From the IMG/VR virus record IMGVR_UViG_3300009481_000133, positions 1-21,314 of that record: a stretch of 21,314 bases of DNA; one strand, given 5' to 3'. The notes below the pieces were generated by a model. That model was not told where the DNA came from and made no database searches. It saw nothing but the letters and a program-made list of their open reading frames with translations. The position numbers were made by a program, and so were the translations under genes. This DNA is from a virus. Of the stretch, positions 1-6,126 are shown piece after piece. Positions within the stretch are counted from its first letter, which is position 1. Each line of letters opens with the position of its first letter.

Positions 1-40
1 CAGATGTAAGTACCTAAGGGCTGGATTGACCTCAGCGTTT

Positions 41-80
41 TAACTTAGTGAAAGAAATAATATTTGTTCAAGCGACTTTC
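41..80. repeat. Left arm of inverted repeat flanking the amidoligase cassette
   Basis: Positions 54-80 match the reverse complement of 2054-2080 at 26 of 27 bases; the one mismatch is at 66 (g here, t in the other arm's complement). Similarity continues outward with a two-base gap: TAACTTAGTGAA at 41-52 against TAACATTGTGAA on the other arm (10 of 12). Both arms point inward and bracket exactly two genes. The role is unknown; cassette boundary, recombination site or binding site are all possible. Confidence 0.85.
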
Positions 81-86
81 AGTCAT

Positions 87-103
87 AACCAAACGGCTTG
101 GTT
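87..103. other. Small hairpin downstream of the amidotransferase gene
   Basis: AACCAA and TTGGTT form a 6-bp stem around a five-base loop, just after the leftward gene that stops at 109. No U-run follows on the minus strand, so it is at best a weak terminator or a 3'-end stabilising stem. Confidence 0.4.
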
Positions 104-108
104 AATCT

Positions 109-972
109 TTAACTATCATAACCTAAATAATCATATTTAAGTATTTCTAAAAAGTTTACAACCTCGTTTTGATTTTTAGAAACATAATCTTTAATTTGAT
201 TTTCATCAAGTTTTGATAATAATTCTTCATCTAATGGTAAGTCTAAATAATCATCTAACTTTTCATAACCATTAAAATCTAATTGTTTAGTATTATAATT
301 TAAGTCTTCTTTGTTATCGTCTTCATAACAAAAGTCATAATTACTTTTATAATTTCCATAACTATAACCAGAATTAAACCCAAATGTTCTAGATTCAAAA
401 CTATTCTCATTTGAATACCAGACTTTATTTTTCTTCGTCCAAAGTTTTTTATTTACATAAACAAAAGTTTTACTTTTGCCGTCTGCAAATACTAACCTTG
501 AATTATCTACATCTCGATTTAATTGTTCTAACCATTTTTGATTATAAATTAAATCTGGATTAGATTTTAAAACGGGACGAAGATAATACTTAACGAACTG
601 ATGAGTATCCGACCTATCCTTATCAATTATTGCAGTTGGTAGCATTGGGCTATTATGCATTAACTTGATTGAACGACCGTGTTCCTCTTTTGAAAGAACA
701 GTTAAAGGATGACAATTAATTTTATCTTTTGTCCCTTGTGTCGCAAATCTAAAATGCAATCCCAATTTACTATCTTCATCAATATCATTAAATACAGATT
801 GAATTAAATTTGTTACATCTTTAAAATCTTTGCTTAAAGTTTTTTTAGATATAACCTCGTCATTTTTAAAATACATTAAACCAAAGCCGTCTGAATTACT
901 TGTTAATGCATTTTCTAATATTGTTCTTTCTTTAACAACATTATTTTTATTGCCTACTATTATTAAACACAT
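109..972 (-). CDS. Class II glutamine amidotransferase-like protein (Ntn hydrolase)
   Basis: The 287-residue product begins Met-Cys, placing Cys2 where class II glutamine amidotransferases expose their N-terminal nucleophile after Met removal. Further family landmarks follow in order: NSDGFG at residues 26-31, HFRFAT at 73-78, NCHPL at 86-90 and MHNSP at 105-109. In this superfamily the domain frees ammonia from glutamine or cleaves a related amide. The C-terminal third (from about residue 190) is Asn/Tyr/Asp-rich and unrecognised. The gene overlaps the amidoligase gene upstream by 10 nt, so the two are probably translationally coupled. Pfam notes that amidoligases of this kind sit next to amidotransferase-like genes, which fits. 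The substrate is unknown. Confidence 0.8.
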   Translation of the reverse strand: MCLIIVGNKNNVVKERTILENALTSNSDGFGLMYFKNDEVISKKTLSKDFKDVTNLIQSVFNDIDEDSKLGLHFRFATQGTKDKINCHPLTVLSKEEHGRSIKLMHNSPMLPTAIIDKDRSDTHQFVKYYLRPVLKSNPDLIYNQKWLEQLNRDVDNSRLVFADGKSKTFVYVNKKLWTKKNKVWYSNENSFESRTFGFNSGYSYGNYKSNYDFCYEDDNKEDLNYNTKQLDFNGYEKLDDYLDLPLDEELLSKLDENQIKDYVSKNQNEVVNFLEILKYDYLGYDS

Positions 973-2021
973 ACTTTTCTCGCTTTCTTTTTGTCATAAA
1001 ACATTGTCTTATGTTTTATGTTTTGTAAATATTTCTTATCTAACAACCAATTTGTAAGATAAGGATAATGAAAATTATTAACCCTAACATATGAAATAAA
1101 GTCTATATAATTAGGATTAATTGTAGAACATTCGTTTTTTACAAAGTTAGACAATGCAACGACAAATTCTAAACATCTAAAGAAAGATGCTTTTTTAATA
1201 TTGCCGTTAAACAATCTAAACTCATGCGTTGGCGAATGGTGGACAAAGATATTTAAAGCACCTCTATCTCTATAAGTTTTTACATCTTTAATTTTTAAAG
1301 ATGAATTTCTATAACAATAGTTAGTTTGTTTTCGTCCGCTAACTAAATCCAGAAACTTTTCATTTTGTTTACTATTAATAAAATAAAGCATTTTACCAAC
1401 AGCCAACCTAGAAAAAAAACTTTGTCCGACATGAATATGCAACCCCGTTGAATTATCTTTATAAGATTTTAAATTATTAATTTCTTCTGAATTAAAAAAA
1501 TTATTCCATTTATACTTATGATAATCAAAAGTCGCAGGACTAGAAACAATTTCGAAACCATAGCCGATACTTGCGTCCTCTTTACAAATAACAAAGTCTT
1601 TTAAAATGTCAGTTTGTAAACTGTAGGCAATATCGTTTCTACTTAGGTCTGAAGATTGTTTTAATTGTACCTCTATTTCAACACCAATAGTCAATTCATG
1701 TAAATTAGGTTTTTCGTATTTCATTCGAAAAACTTTTGAATTCACTCGTCTGCTGTAGTTAAGTACATATTCATCTCTTTCTTCGTCTTCGTCATAATCT
1801 TCGTCATAATCTTCGTCTTGATAATCATGTTCTTCGTTATTCCAATCATCATTGGCAACCCAAACATCACATCTTTCAGAATAACGAAAATCATTATCGT
1901 TACAAGTAATACAAACATTTGATAAATTCCAAAAGTCATTATCTGAAATAGTTGCATTTGGTACATCTTGAGTACACCATTCGCACCTAGTCGTATTACT
2001 TTCTGCTTCTTCGTTAGGCAT
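963..2021 (-). CDS. Zinc-ribbon amidoligase (glutamine-synthetase-fold COOH-NH2 ligase)
   Basis: The 352-residue protein has three parts. Residues 13-51 hold CxxC, CxxC and one further Cys (C13, C16, C37, C40, C51), a zinc-ribbon-like module. Residues 63-85 are an acidic Asp/Glu/Tyr stretch encoded by an in-frame 12-bp tandem repeat. From about residue 105 there is an amidoligase domain with GVEIEV (113-118), EDASIGYGFEIVSSP (148-162), GLHIHVG (193-199) and HEFRLFNGN (266-274). These provide the Glu, His and Arg residues expected for metal and ATP binding in the glutamine synthetase/GCS fold. The enzyme should make an amide bond from a carboxylate and an amine using ATP. A GTGAGGG ribosome site precedes the ATG. 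It pairs with the downstream amidotransferase; the substrate cannot be read from sequence. Confidence 0.82.
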   Translation of the reverse strand: MPNEEAESNTTRCEWCTQDVPNATISDNDFWNLSNVCITCNDNDFRYSERCDVWVANDDWNNEEHDYQDEDYDEDYDEDEERDEYVLNYSRRVNSKVFRMKYEKPNLHELTIGVEIEVQLKQSSDLSRNDIAYSLQTDILKDFVICKEDASIGYGFEIVSSPATFDYHKYKWNNFFNSEEINNLKSYKDNSTGLHIHVGQSFFSRLAVGKMLYFINSKQNEKFLDLVSGRKQTNYCYRNSSLKIKDVKTYRDRGALNIFVHHSPTHEFRLFNGNIKKASFFRCLEFVVALSNFVKNECSTINPNYIDFISYVRVNNFHYPYLTNWLLDKKYLQNIKHKTMFYDKKKARKVCV

Positions 2022-2053
2022 AAAGCCCTCACTTTCTATTTCTAAAATTAAAA

Positions 2054-2095
2054 GAAAGTCGCTTGAAAAAATATTATTTCTTATTCACAATGTTA
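2054..2095. repeat. Right arm of inverted repeat flanking the amidoligase cassette
   Basis: This is the partner of the 41-80 arm and lies in the leader of the amidoligase gene, about 33 bp upstream of its ATG. The 27-bp core ends at 2080, and the weaker outer part runs to 2095. Because it sits in the leader, it may also contain control sites. Confidence 0.85.
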
Positions 2096-3047
2096 AAGAG
2101 TAACAATCTACTAATTTAAAAAAGACGGACACCTCGTAAAACTATGTCCTTGTACTATTGAATTTTTTAAACTTTTAATCATTCTTATTTTGTAAGGGTA
2201 AAAAGAAAAAATCGCAAGGAAATAATACCTAAAAACATGGGATAATTACTTTTTATTTCTGCTGATTTTTTTAAGCGTTCCCGCAGGATTTTTTGCCTTT
2301 GCTAGCTTTGCATGTCCTGAAGCTGTAGCTATTAATTAGAATAACATAAAGGGTGGATTCATCTCAGTAATTCCTTGAAGCGTGGAGTTGACTCAGTAAT
2401 TCCTGGTCTACCATCCCCGCGGTGACAGCTTCTCCAGCAACCTGGCGAGCAGCTCCATTATATAATATAACATGACCTAAATTCCTTTCTAAAAAACTCC
2501 GCTCAGGAAGAGCGGAGTTGTCTCAGTAACTTCTGCTACTGCTAACATGCTGGTAAACCTTCTGTGACCACAGTAGCATTTATCTATATAGTCCCATTTT
2601 CTCCCATAATCAAGCTGTAAAATAAAATACTTCAGCTTACCAGCTGCAGGTCCCTGGCAGCACTGGCACGTGCGTAAGCTGATTCATATAATAGAATACT
2701 ACATATAGTAGTTCGCGAACCGTTGACCTACAATATGTGGGAGTTACTTCAGTAATTCCTGAAGTACCAGCTGCGCACTGGCGCAGCTTCACCTGATTCA
2801 CCTGCTGCACGTGCCTGGGGTGAAGTATGGATAAAGAAGACTAGATATAGTGGGGAGTGAGTTCAGTAATAACTAGATCTTGGGGAGTGAGTTCAGTAAT
2901 TCCTGATGCCGGGCCCGCGGATCCTTCACCTGGATGCAGCTTGAGCTCAGGACGTATAGTAAAGCTGAAGGTGATTCATATAGAAAGGGAGTTAGTTCAG
3001 TAATTATTGGGGGAGTAGTTCAGTAATTTTGGGAGTGACTTCAGTAA
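2096..3047. other. Gene-free region of about 950 bp
   Basis: No convincing coding frame is visible on either strand. The first 240 bases are AT-rich with homopolymer runs and an ATGGGATAATT box at 2237-2247. From about 2280 composition becomes more GC-rich than the flanking genes. Direct repeats (2351-3049) alternate with potential stem-loops. Examples are 2633-2640 with 2674-2681 (8 bp), 2701-2711 with 2728-2738 (10 of 11), 2746-2765 (7-bp dyad), 2769-2788 (8-bp stem AGCTGCGC, four-base loop) and 2788-2794 with 2819-2825 (7 bp). It could be a replication origin, a non-coding RNA, or a cis site for packaging or recombination. Confidence 0.75.
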
Positions 3048-3049
3048 TT
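2351..3049 (+). repeat. Array of nine imperfect direct repeats
   Basis: All copies lie in one orientation and share a GGAGT-like head, a variable 3-5 bases, then CAGTAATT, often followed by CCTGA. They start near 2351, 2382, 2512, 2738, 2851, 2881, 2987, 3011 and 3031. The 2851 and 2881 copies share 20 identical bases at a 30-bp spacing. Spacing elsewhere varies from about 20 to 225 bp. In several copies TCAG and CTGA form a small dyad around TAATTC. The last copy overlaps the stop codon of the leftward nuclease gene. A diverged copy (TGGATTGACCTCAG, 22-35) lies on the far side of the amidoligase cassette. Confidence 0.85.
2491..2519 (-). terminator. Rho-independent terminator, leftward
   Basis: AACTCCGCTC (2495-2504) and GAGCGGAGTT (2510-2519) form a perfect 10-bp stem with a five-base loop. 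Read on the minus strand the stem runs into TTTTTT (part of it the stem's own TT), the classic intrinsic terminator form. It would stop leftward transcripts coming from the nuclease gene at 3048-3440 before they reach the amidoligase cassette. The right half of the stem is also the head of one repeat copy. Confidence 0.75.
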
Positions 3050-3440
3050 ACTCGAACAGTGAACCTCGAACCTCGTTCCAATCATATGGATAAGGGAAGG
3101 TTTTAAGGGAAGGGTGTTTTAAACCATTTTTCGCTAATATAAGGGAGTCTTTCCCTCTATATAAATAGAGAGATCTCTTTAAGAGGCTCTCGGACTGTTT
3201 TTTAACAAAAATATAAGAGTTTCCGCCAGCTTTGGCATATCTTTGATGCCACGCTACCTGTAAAGGCGATAGTAACACTTTGTAATATTTTGTTTGCTTT
3301 AATTCTATCCAAATTGGCACCCCATTATAACAGCCAAAAACATCAGGAATTCCACCCCCAGCTCTATTTTCAATTCTTGTCCAAAAAACATCATTTATGT
3401 TGTTTTTCAAGGATTTCCAAAACAAAGATTCTTTTGACAT
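3048..3440 (-). CDS. VRR-NUC/PD-(D/E)XK-type nuclease
   Basis: The 130-residue single-domain protein has a nuclease core: RAGGGIPDVFG near residues 27-37 supplies the Asp, and PIWIELKQ near 46-53 supplies the Glu-x-Lys pair. A downstream LSPLQVAWHQ segment matches the Gln/Trp helix usual in VRR-NUC and related phage nucleases. Stand-alone versions are about 100-130 residues and are predicted structure-specific or resolvase-like DNA nucleases. No clear ribosome site is visible before the ATG. Its stop codon lies inside the last direct repeat of the array, and a terminator lies about 530 bp further on. It is transcribed away from the gene at 3491, so 3441-3490 is a divergent promoter region. 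Confidence 0.75.
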   Translation of the reverse strand: MSKESLFWKSLKNNINDVFWTRIENRAGGGIPDVFGCYNGVPIWIELKQTKYYKVLLSPLQVAWHQRYAKAGGNSYIFVKKQSESLLKRSLYLYRGKDSLILAKNGLKHPSLKTFPYPYDWNEVRGSLFE

Positions 3441-3463
3441 TGTGATTAAACTATTGTAAATAA

Positions 3464-3490
3464 ATGGGATAATTTAGAAAGGAAGAAATT
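3464..3490 (+). promoter_or_regulatory. Putative promoter and leader for the rightward small-gene operon
   Basis: ATGGGATAATT at 3464-3474 contains a GATAAT that could be an extended -10 element. An AG-rich leader with AGAAAGGAAG follows before the ATG at 3491. Almost the same arrangement, ATGGGATAA then TAGAAA and AAGAAA then ATG, precedes the SNF2 gene on the minus strand (17780-17751). The same 11-mer occurs at 2237-2247. No good -35 box is visible at the correct distance, so this is a motif-based suggestion. Confidence 0.45.
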
Positions 3491-3694
3491 ATGAAAATTA
3501 ATTTTGATAAATATGACGCCACTTGCGAAAACGGAGTTTGGACTTGGCATATAAAAAATAAAGATAACACAAAAACTATTGCGGTTAAAGTTACTTTTAA
3601 AAAAGATACATATGATGTTTTTTCTTATCAATTAGCAACTTTAATGGCAACAGCTGAAGTTGATAAAATGTATTTCGAAGAGGAGGAAAAATGA
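3491..3694 (+). CDS. Small acidic-tailed hypothetical protein
   Basis: The 67-residue product is unrecognised. It has alternating beta-type segments (GVWTWHIKNK, TIAVKVTFKK) and a Glu-rich C-terminus, with no membrane segment. An AGAAAGGAAG ribosome site precedes the ATG. The last bases form an ATGA overlap with the next gene, so the two are coupled. It is the first gene of a rightward operon that ends with the endolysin. Confidence 0.7.
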   Translation: MKINFDKYDATCENGVWTWHIKNKDNTKTIAVKVTFKKDTYDVFSYQLATLMATAEVDKMYFEEEEK

Positions 3695-4143
3695 GTAACG
3701 CACTTAAACATGAAGGAGGAGGATATCATTGGACTATAAGAAAATACAAAGATCCAAATAAAAACTTTTGGTTGGAACGCCTAATGGTTCTAGTGAAAAA
3801 TGCTCCAGAAAATGGAACAAGATTCAAAACATATAAAATGGGAAATACTACTTTTAAATTAAGAAATTCTCAGAAAAATATGGTTGATTTTTTTAAAAGA
3901 TTGGCATCCAGAAAAGCTTCTATATTTCCGGAAATGCCAATTAAACCTACACCTGTAGTATCAAGGTCAGCTCCTTTACGCAAAACAGAAAAGAGCAAAA
4001 CTTGTTATGTGTGTAGAAAATTAAAACCTAATCGTATGTTTTATCAAAGAAAAGATGGAACATACTTTTCTGGTTGTATTCCTTGTCAGAAAACAATCAG
4101 AGCCAAAACTAAAGCAAATATTAATCTGTATGATCATAAATAA
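3691..4143 (+). CDS. Putative zinc-binding protein
   Basis: The 150-residue product has a basic, Arg/Lys-rich body and a C-terminal CxxC-x20-CxxC module (C105, C108, C129, C132). The sequence between the pairs (KPNRMFYQRKDG) resembles small phage zinc fingers found alone or beside HNH nucleases. No HNH catalytic motif is visible, so nuclease activity is not claimed; nucleic-acid binding is a fair guess. The start overlaps the preceding stop (ATGA) and follows GAGGAGG. Confidence 0.65.
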   Translation: MSNALKHEGGGYHWTIRKYKDPNKNFWLERLMVLVKNAPENGTRFKTYKMGNTTFKLRNSQKNMVDFFKRLASRKASIFPEMPIKPTPVVSRSAPLRKTEKSKTCYVCRKLKPNRMFYQRKDGTYFSGCIPCQKTIRAKTKANINLYDHK

Positions 4144-4153
4144 GGAGGTAAAT

Positions 4154-4486
4154 ATGGAAAGAGTTAGTTTAGGACATGTTGCAGTTGATAGTGGTCAATT
4201 AATGATAGTTGACCCTTGTCGACTTGACGAGCATTGGAATAAGGAAGATTATGATCCTCAATCCAAGGCAACACCTTTTAGTTATAATGATATTTCTCAA
4301 AAAAATCAAAAAGGTGTTAATTCTTCAAACTTTCCCCAAAGTAAAATGCCGGGAGCATCCGTTCATTTTTTAACTGGATGGGGTGATGGTTTATATCAAG
4401 TTTGGGGATACAAAGATGAAGCTGGTCGTATTGTTAAAGTTGATATTGACATGTGGAATCTGGACACGAGGTTGAAAAGAGAGTAG
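4154..4486 (+). CDS. Conserved phage protein of unknown function ('VDSGQ...DPC' type)
   Basis: The 110-residue product starts at the ATG placed seven bases after a consensus AAGGAGG, in preference to an in-frame start 99 bases upstream that lies inside the previous gene. The N-terminal segment GHVAVDSGQLMIVDPC is a recurrent signature in phage and bacterial proteins of unknown function. Glycine- and aromatic-rich segments follow (FLTGWGDGLYQVWGYKD), suggesting a compact beta fold. No catalytic motif is assigned. Confidence 0.7.
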   Translation: MERVSLGHVAVDSGQLMIVDPCRLDEHWNKEDYDPQSKATPFSYNDISQKNQKGVNSSNFPQSKMPGASVHFLTGWGDGLYQVWGYKDEAGRIVKVDIDMWNLDTRLKRE

Positions 4487-4492
4487 ACTTCT

Positions 4493-5032
4493 ATGATGAA
4501 GGAAATTTGTGCAACACTATTAACTTTATGCAGTACTTTACTACAAAGTTTTGACTTTGAATATTCTACTGATAAACAACAACTGTTTGTAAGAGGTATT
4601 GCGGAGTGCACAATAGTTGTTAACACAAGTGTTCCTCCCGCAAAAAGAGTACCTGTGCTGATTAGTACAGCACAGGCTATTCTTGAATCAAATTGGGGAG
4701 AAAGTCGTTTTGCCCGAGAAGCCAATAATTTTTATGGCATTATTCAAACTGACCCGACCGAACCTCATATTAAGTCATTAAATTCTAATGTTTTAATGAA
4801 AACATACGGAAGAAAATGTGAGTCAGTTTATGATTATGTAAATTTATTAAACACAGGAAGTCATTTTGAAAAGTTTAGAGAGGAAAGAGTTAAACAAGTA
4901 TTTTTTACAAGACAAGTTGATTATGATAAACTTATAGATGCATTAGAAGGATATGCTGAAGATCCTTTTTATACAGAAAAACTAAAAGAAATAATTTTAA
5001 TTTTAAGAGAGGATTACTTTGGAGGTATTTAA
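4493..5032 (+). CDS. Glucosaminidase-family endolysin (PF01832/Bax-like)
   Basis: The 179-residue protein matches the endo-beta-N-acetylglucosaminidase fold: AQAILESNWGES at residues 60-71 holds the likely catalytic Glu65, and NNFYGI at 78-83 is the conserved segment that follows. A C-terminal helical part (FYTEKLKEII) is also typical. It should cut the glycan strands of host peptidoglycan at lysis. The N-terminus (residues 6-19) is moderately hydrophobic with two Cys but lacks a clear signal peptide or lipobox, and no holin is identifiable next to it. Two adjacent ATG codons open the frame; the ribosome site is weak (GAGAG about 12 nt upstream). Confidence 0.75.
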   Translation: MMKEICATLLTLCSTLLQSFDFEYSTDKQQLFVRGIAECTIVVNTSVPPAKRVPVLISTAQAILESNWGESRFAREANNFYGIIQTDPTEPHIKSLNSNVLMKTYGRKCESVYDYVNLLNTGSHFEKFREERVKQVFFTRQVDYDKLIDALEGYAEDPFYTEKLKEIILILREDYFGGI

Positions 5033-5188
5033 ATGTGCCGTATTTGTGATAATAAAGGTTTTTTTATAGTTAGATGGGAATTAGAAGAATCCTATGTAAT
5101 TTGTAAATGTCAAAAAGAAAGGAAAAGGGGAGTTATGTATTGGTTAATGGAAAAATTAGCAAGATTGATTGAAAAAATTACTTCTTAA
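5033..5188 (+). CDS. Small Cys-rich protein after the endolysin
   Basis: The ATG directly abuts the endolysin stop codon and is preceded by GGAGG, so translation is well supported. The 51-residue product has CxxC at residues 2-5 and CxC at 24-26, a possible zinc site, then a basic segment and an amphipathic C-terminal helix (WLMEKLARLIEKI). It is not clearly membrane spanning, so a holin role is not supported. Its 3' end overlaps the convergent terminase gene by 11 nt. Confidence 0.6.
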   Translation: MCRICDNKGFFIVRWELEESYVICKCQKERKRGVMYWLMEKLARLIEKITS

Positions 5189-5678
5189 GAGATTTTTTAG
5201 AAGTAACATCTTCAACAGTAATATGATCTATCAAAGGGGAGTGAAAATTAACAATTTCTTTTAATCGCTCCTCTACTTCTTTTCTACTCATAGCATCAAT
5301 AGTTCCATGTAAAACAGTTGTTGTTTTTTCATGTAACCCTGCAGCCTGACCTCTAATTTTTTCTGCATTCACAGCTGCAGACCAATGCCCACTATCTTTA
5401 GCACCATCTCTTAATTCTTTAAGATCTCTCATATGTACACCTAAATTTGTTTCATTTTTTCTTTGTTGTTCTTCTCTTAATTCTTTTATGTAAGTTACAA
5501 CTTTTGGGTATTGATTAGGGTTTTGAAGCTGATAAGATACTTGTCTTGCAATTTTTTCAGAATATCCTGCCTGACGAGCAGCTTCAGCCCCTGTAATTTT
5601 ACCTTCACCAAATACTAAGTTATGAGCATAACGAAGTTGCATAGGTGTAAGTTTTTCAGTTTTTTTATATTTTGGCAT
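5178..5678 (-). CDS. terS: Terminase small subunit
   Basis: The 166-residue protein begins MPKYKKTEKLTPMQLRYAHN. It carries the Terminase_2-type DNA-binding helix-turn-helix: an F/Y-rich helix, ITGAEAARQAGYS, then a second helix with AR and a Gln/Asn-rich turn. This is followed by a long charged helical region. It recognises phage DNA and hands it to the large subunit for packaging. The ATG at 5678 is preferred over an in-frame GTG at 5705, since the family starts close to the Lys-rich segment and neither has a strong ribosome site. The upstream gene overlaps by 14 nt. The large subunit is not in the window, so the two terminase genes are unusually separated or the large subunit lies beyond an edge. 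Confidence 0.8.
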   Translation of the reverse strand: MPKYKKTEKLTPMQLRYAHNLVFGEGKITGAEAARQAGYSEKIARQVSYQLQNPNQYPKVVTYIKELREEQQRKNETNLGVHMRDLKELRDGAKDSGHWSAAVNAEKIRGQAAGLHEKTTTVLHGTIDAMSRKEVEERLKEIVNFHSPLIDHITVEDVTSKKSLKK

Positions 5679-5886
5679 ATTGATCAAAATGTCTTTGCAA
5701 CACACTCAATTTATCTTCCGCTCCAGCAATTTTTTCACATAATTTATCAATTTCTTCTAGGTGCTGAGGATGTTCCCCAATCCCAACAGGATTAGCAAAA
5801 TAAATATTAATAGTCGCTTTAGATTCAGCAATAATGGCTCTATATCTTAAAGCCAAAGCTTCATACATGTCTTGAGATAAATTCAT
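5665..5886 (-). CDS. Conserved small phage protein with coiled-coil helices
   Basis: The 73-residue product is largely alpha-helical with charged heptad-like spacing. Its central segment NPVGIGEHPQHLEEIDKL resembles a small protein family common in cyanophages and other marine phages, usually of unknown role and near packaging or structural genes. It precedes and overlaps the terminase small subunit gene, so the two form a leftward operon starting in the 5887-6126 spacer. Confidence 0.7.
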   Translation of the reverse strand: MNLSQDMYEALALRYRAIIAESKATINIYFANPVGIGEHPQHLEEIDKLCEKIAGAEDKLSVLQRHFDQYAKI

Positions 5887-6126
5887 TAATTTTTCCTATA
5901 TAGATATATCAGAGTAATTTTATATATATTTCCTTATATTTCAATGAAAAGTGAAAAGTGTTGTTGAATGTGTTGAATAGAATAAAAGTACATTCAACAC
6001 TATATTTGTTGCTATAAATGACAGAATATATACATTATTTATTAATGTTGAATATGTTGAATGATATTTTCAAATCTTTAAAAATATTTTATAAAATAAT
6101 TCTGACATAACTATATAGGAGAAATT
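5887..6126. promoter_or_regulatory. Divergent control region with GTTGAAT boxes
   Basis: This very AT-rich spacer separates the leftward terminase operon from the rightward accessory operon. GTTGAAT occurs as pairs with starts 9 bp apart at 5963/5972 and 6047/6056, the pairs 84 bp apart. An inverted copy (ATTCAAC, 5992-5998) forms GTTGAATGT...ACATTCAAC with the first. This looks like an operator set for a DNA-binding protein or an overlapping divergent promoter. AATTCTGAC is repeated at 6098-6106 and 6123-6131, flanking the AGGAG ribosome site at 6117-6121. Confidence 0.55.

Noticed and set aside
830-1057. Plus-strand hydrophobic open frame across the amidotransferase/amidoligase junction
   Set aside because: Its hydrophobicity follows from being antisense to Lys/Asn/Asp-rich codons, and both opposite-strand genes have strong family motifs.
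2911-2924. Polylinker-like run of restriction palindromes (GGGCCC, CCGCGG, GGATCC) suggesting vector contamination
   Set aside because: The number of six-base palindromes across 2400-2950 is not far above the chance rate of one per 64 bases, and the flanking sequence is natural-looking repeat DNA with no vector gene.
2351-3049. CRISPR array
   Set aside because: Copies are imperfect, spacing is irregular (about 20 to 225 bp), spacers are not of uniform length and no cas gene is nearby.
4055-4153. Upstream start for the gene at 4154
   Set aside because: It lies fully inside the previous gene, while the ATG at 4154 has a consensus AAGGAGG at ideal spacing.
5679-5705. GTG start adding nine residues to the terminase small subunit
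   Set aside because: No ribosome site supports it and it would increase overlap with the upstream gene; the ATG at 5678 fits the family's N-terminus.
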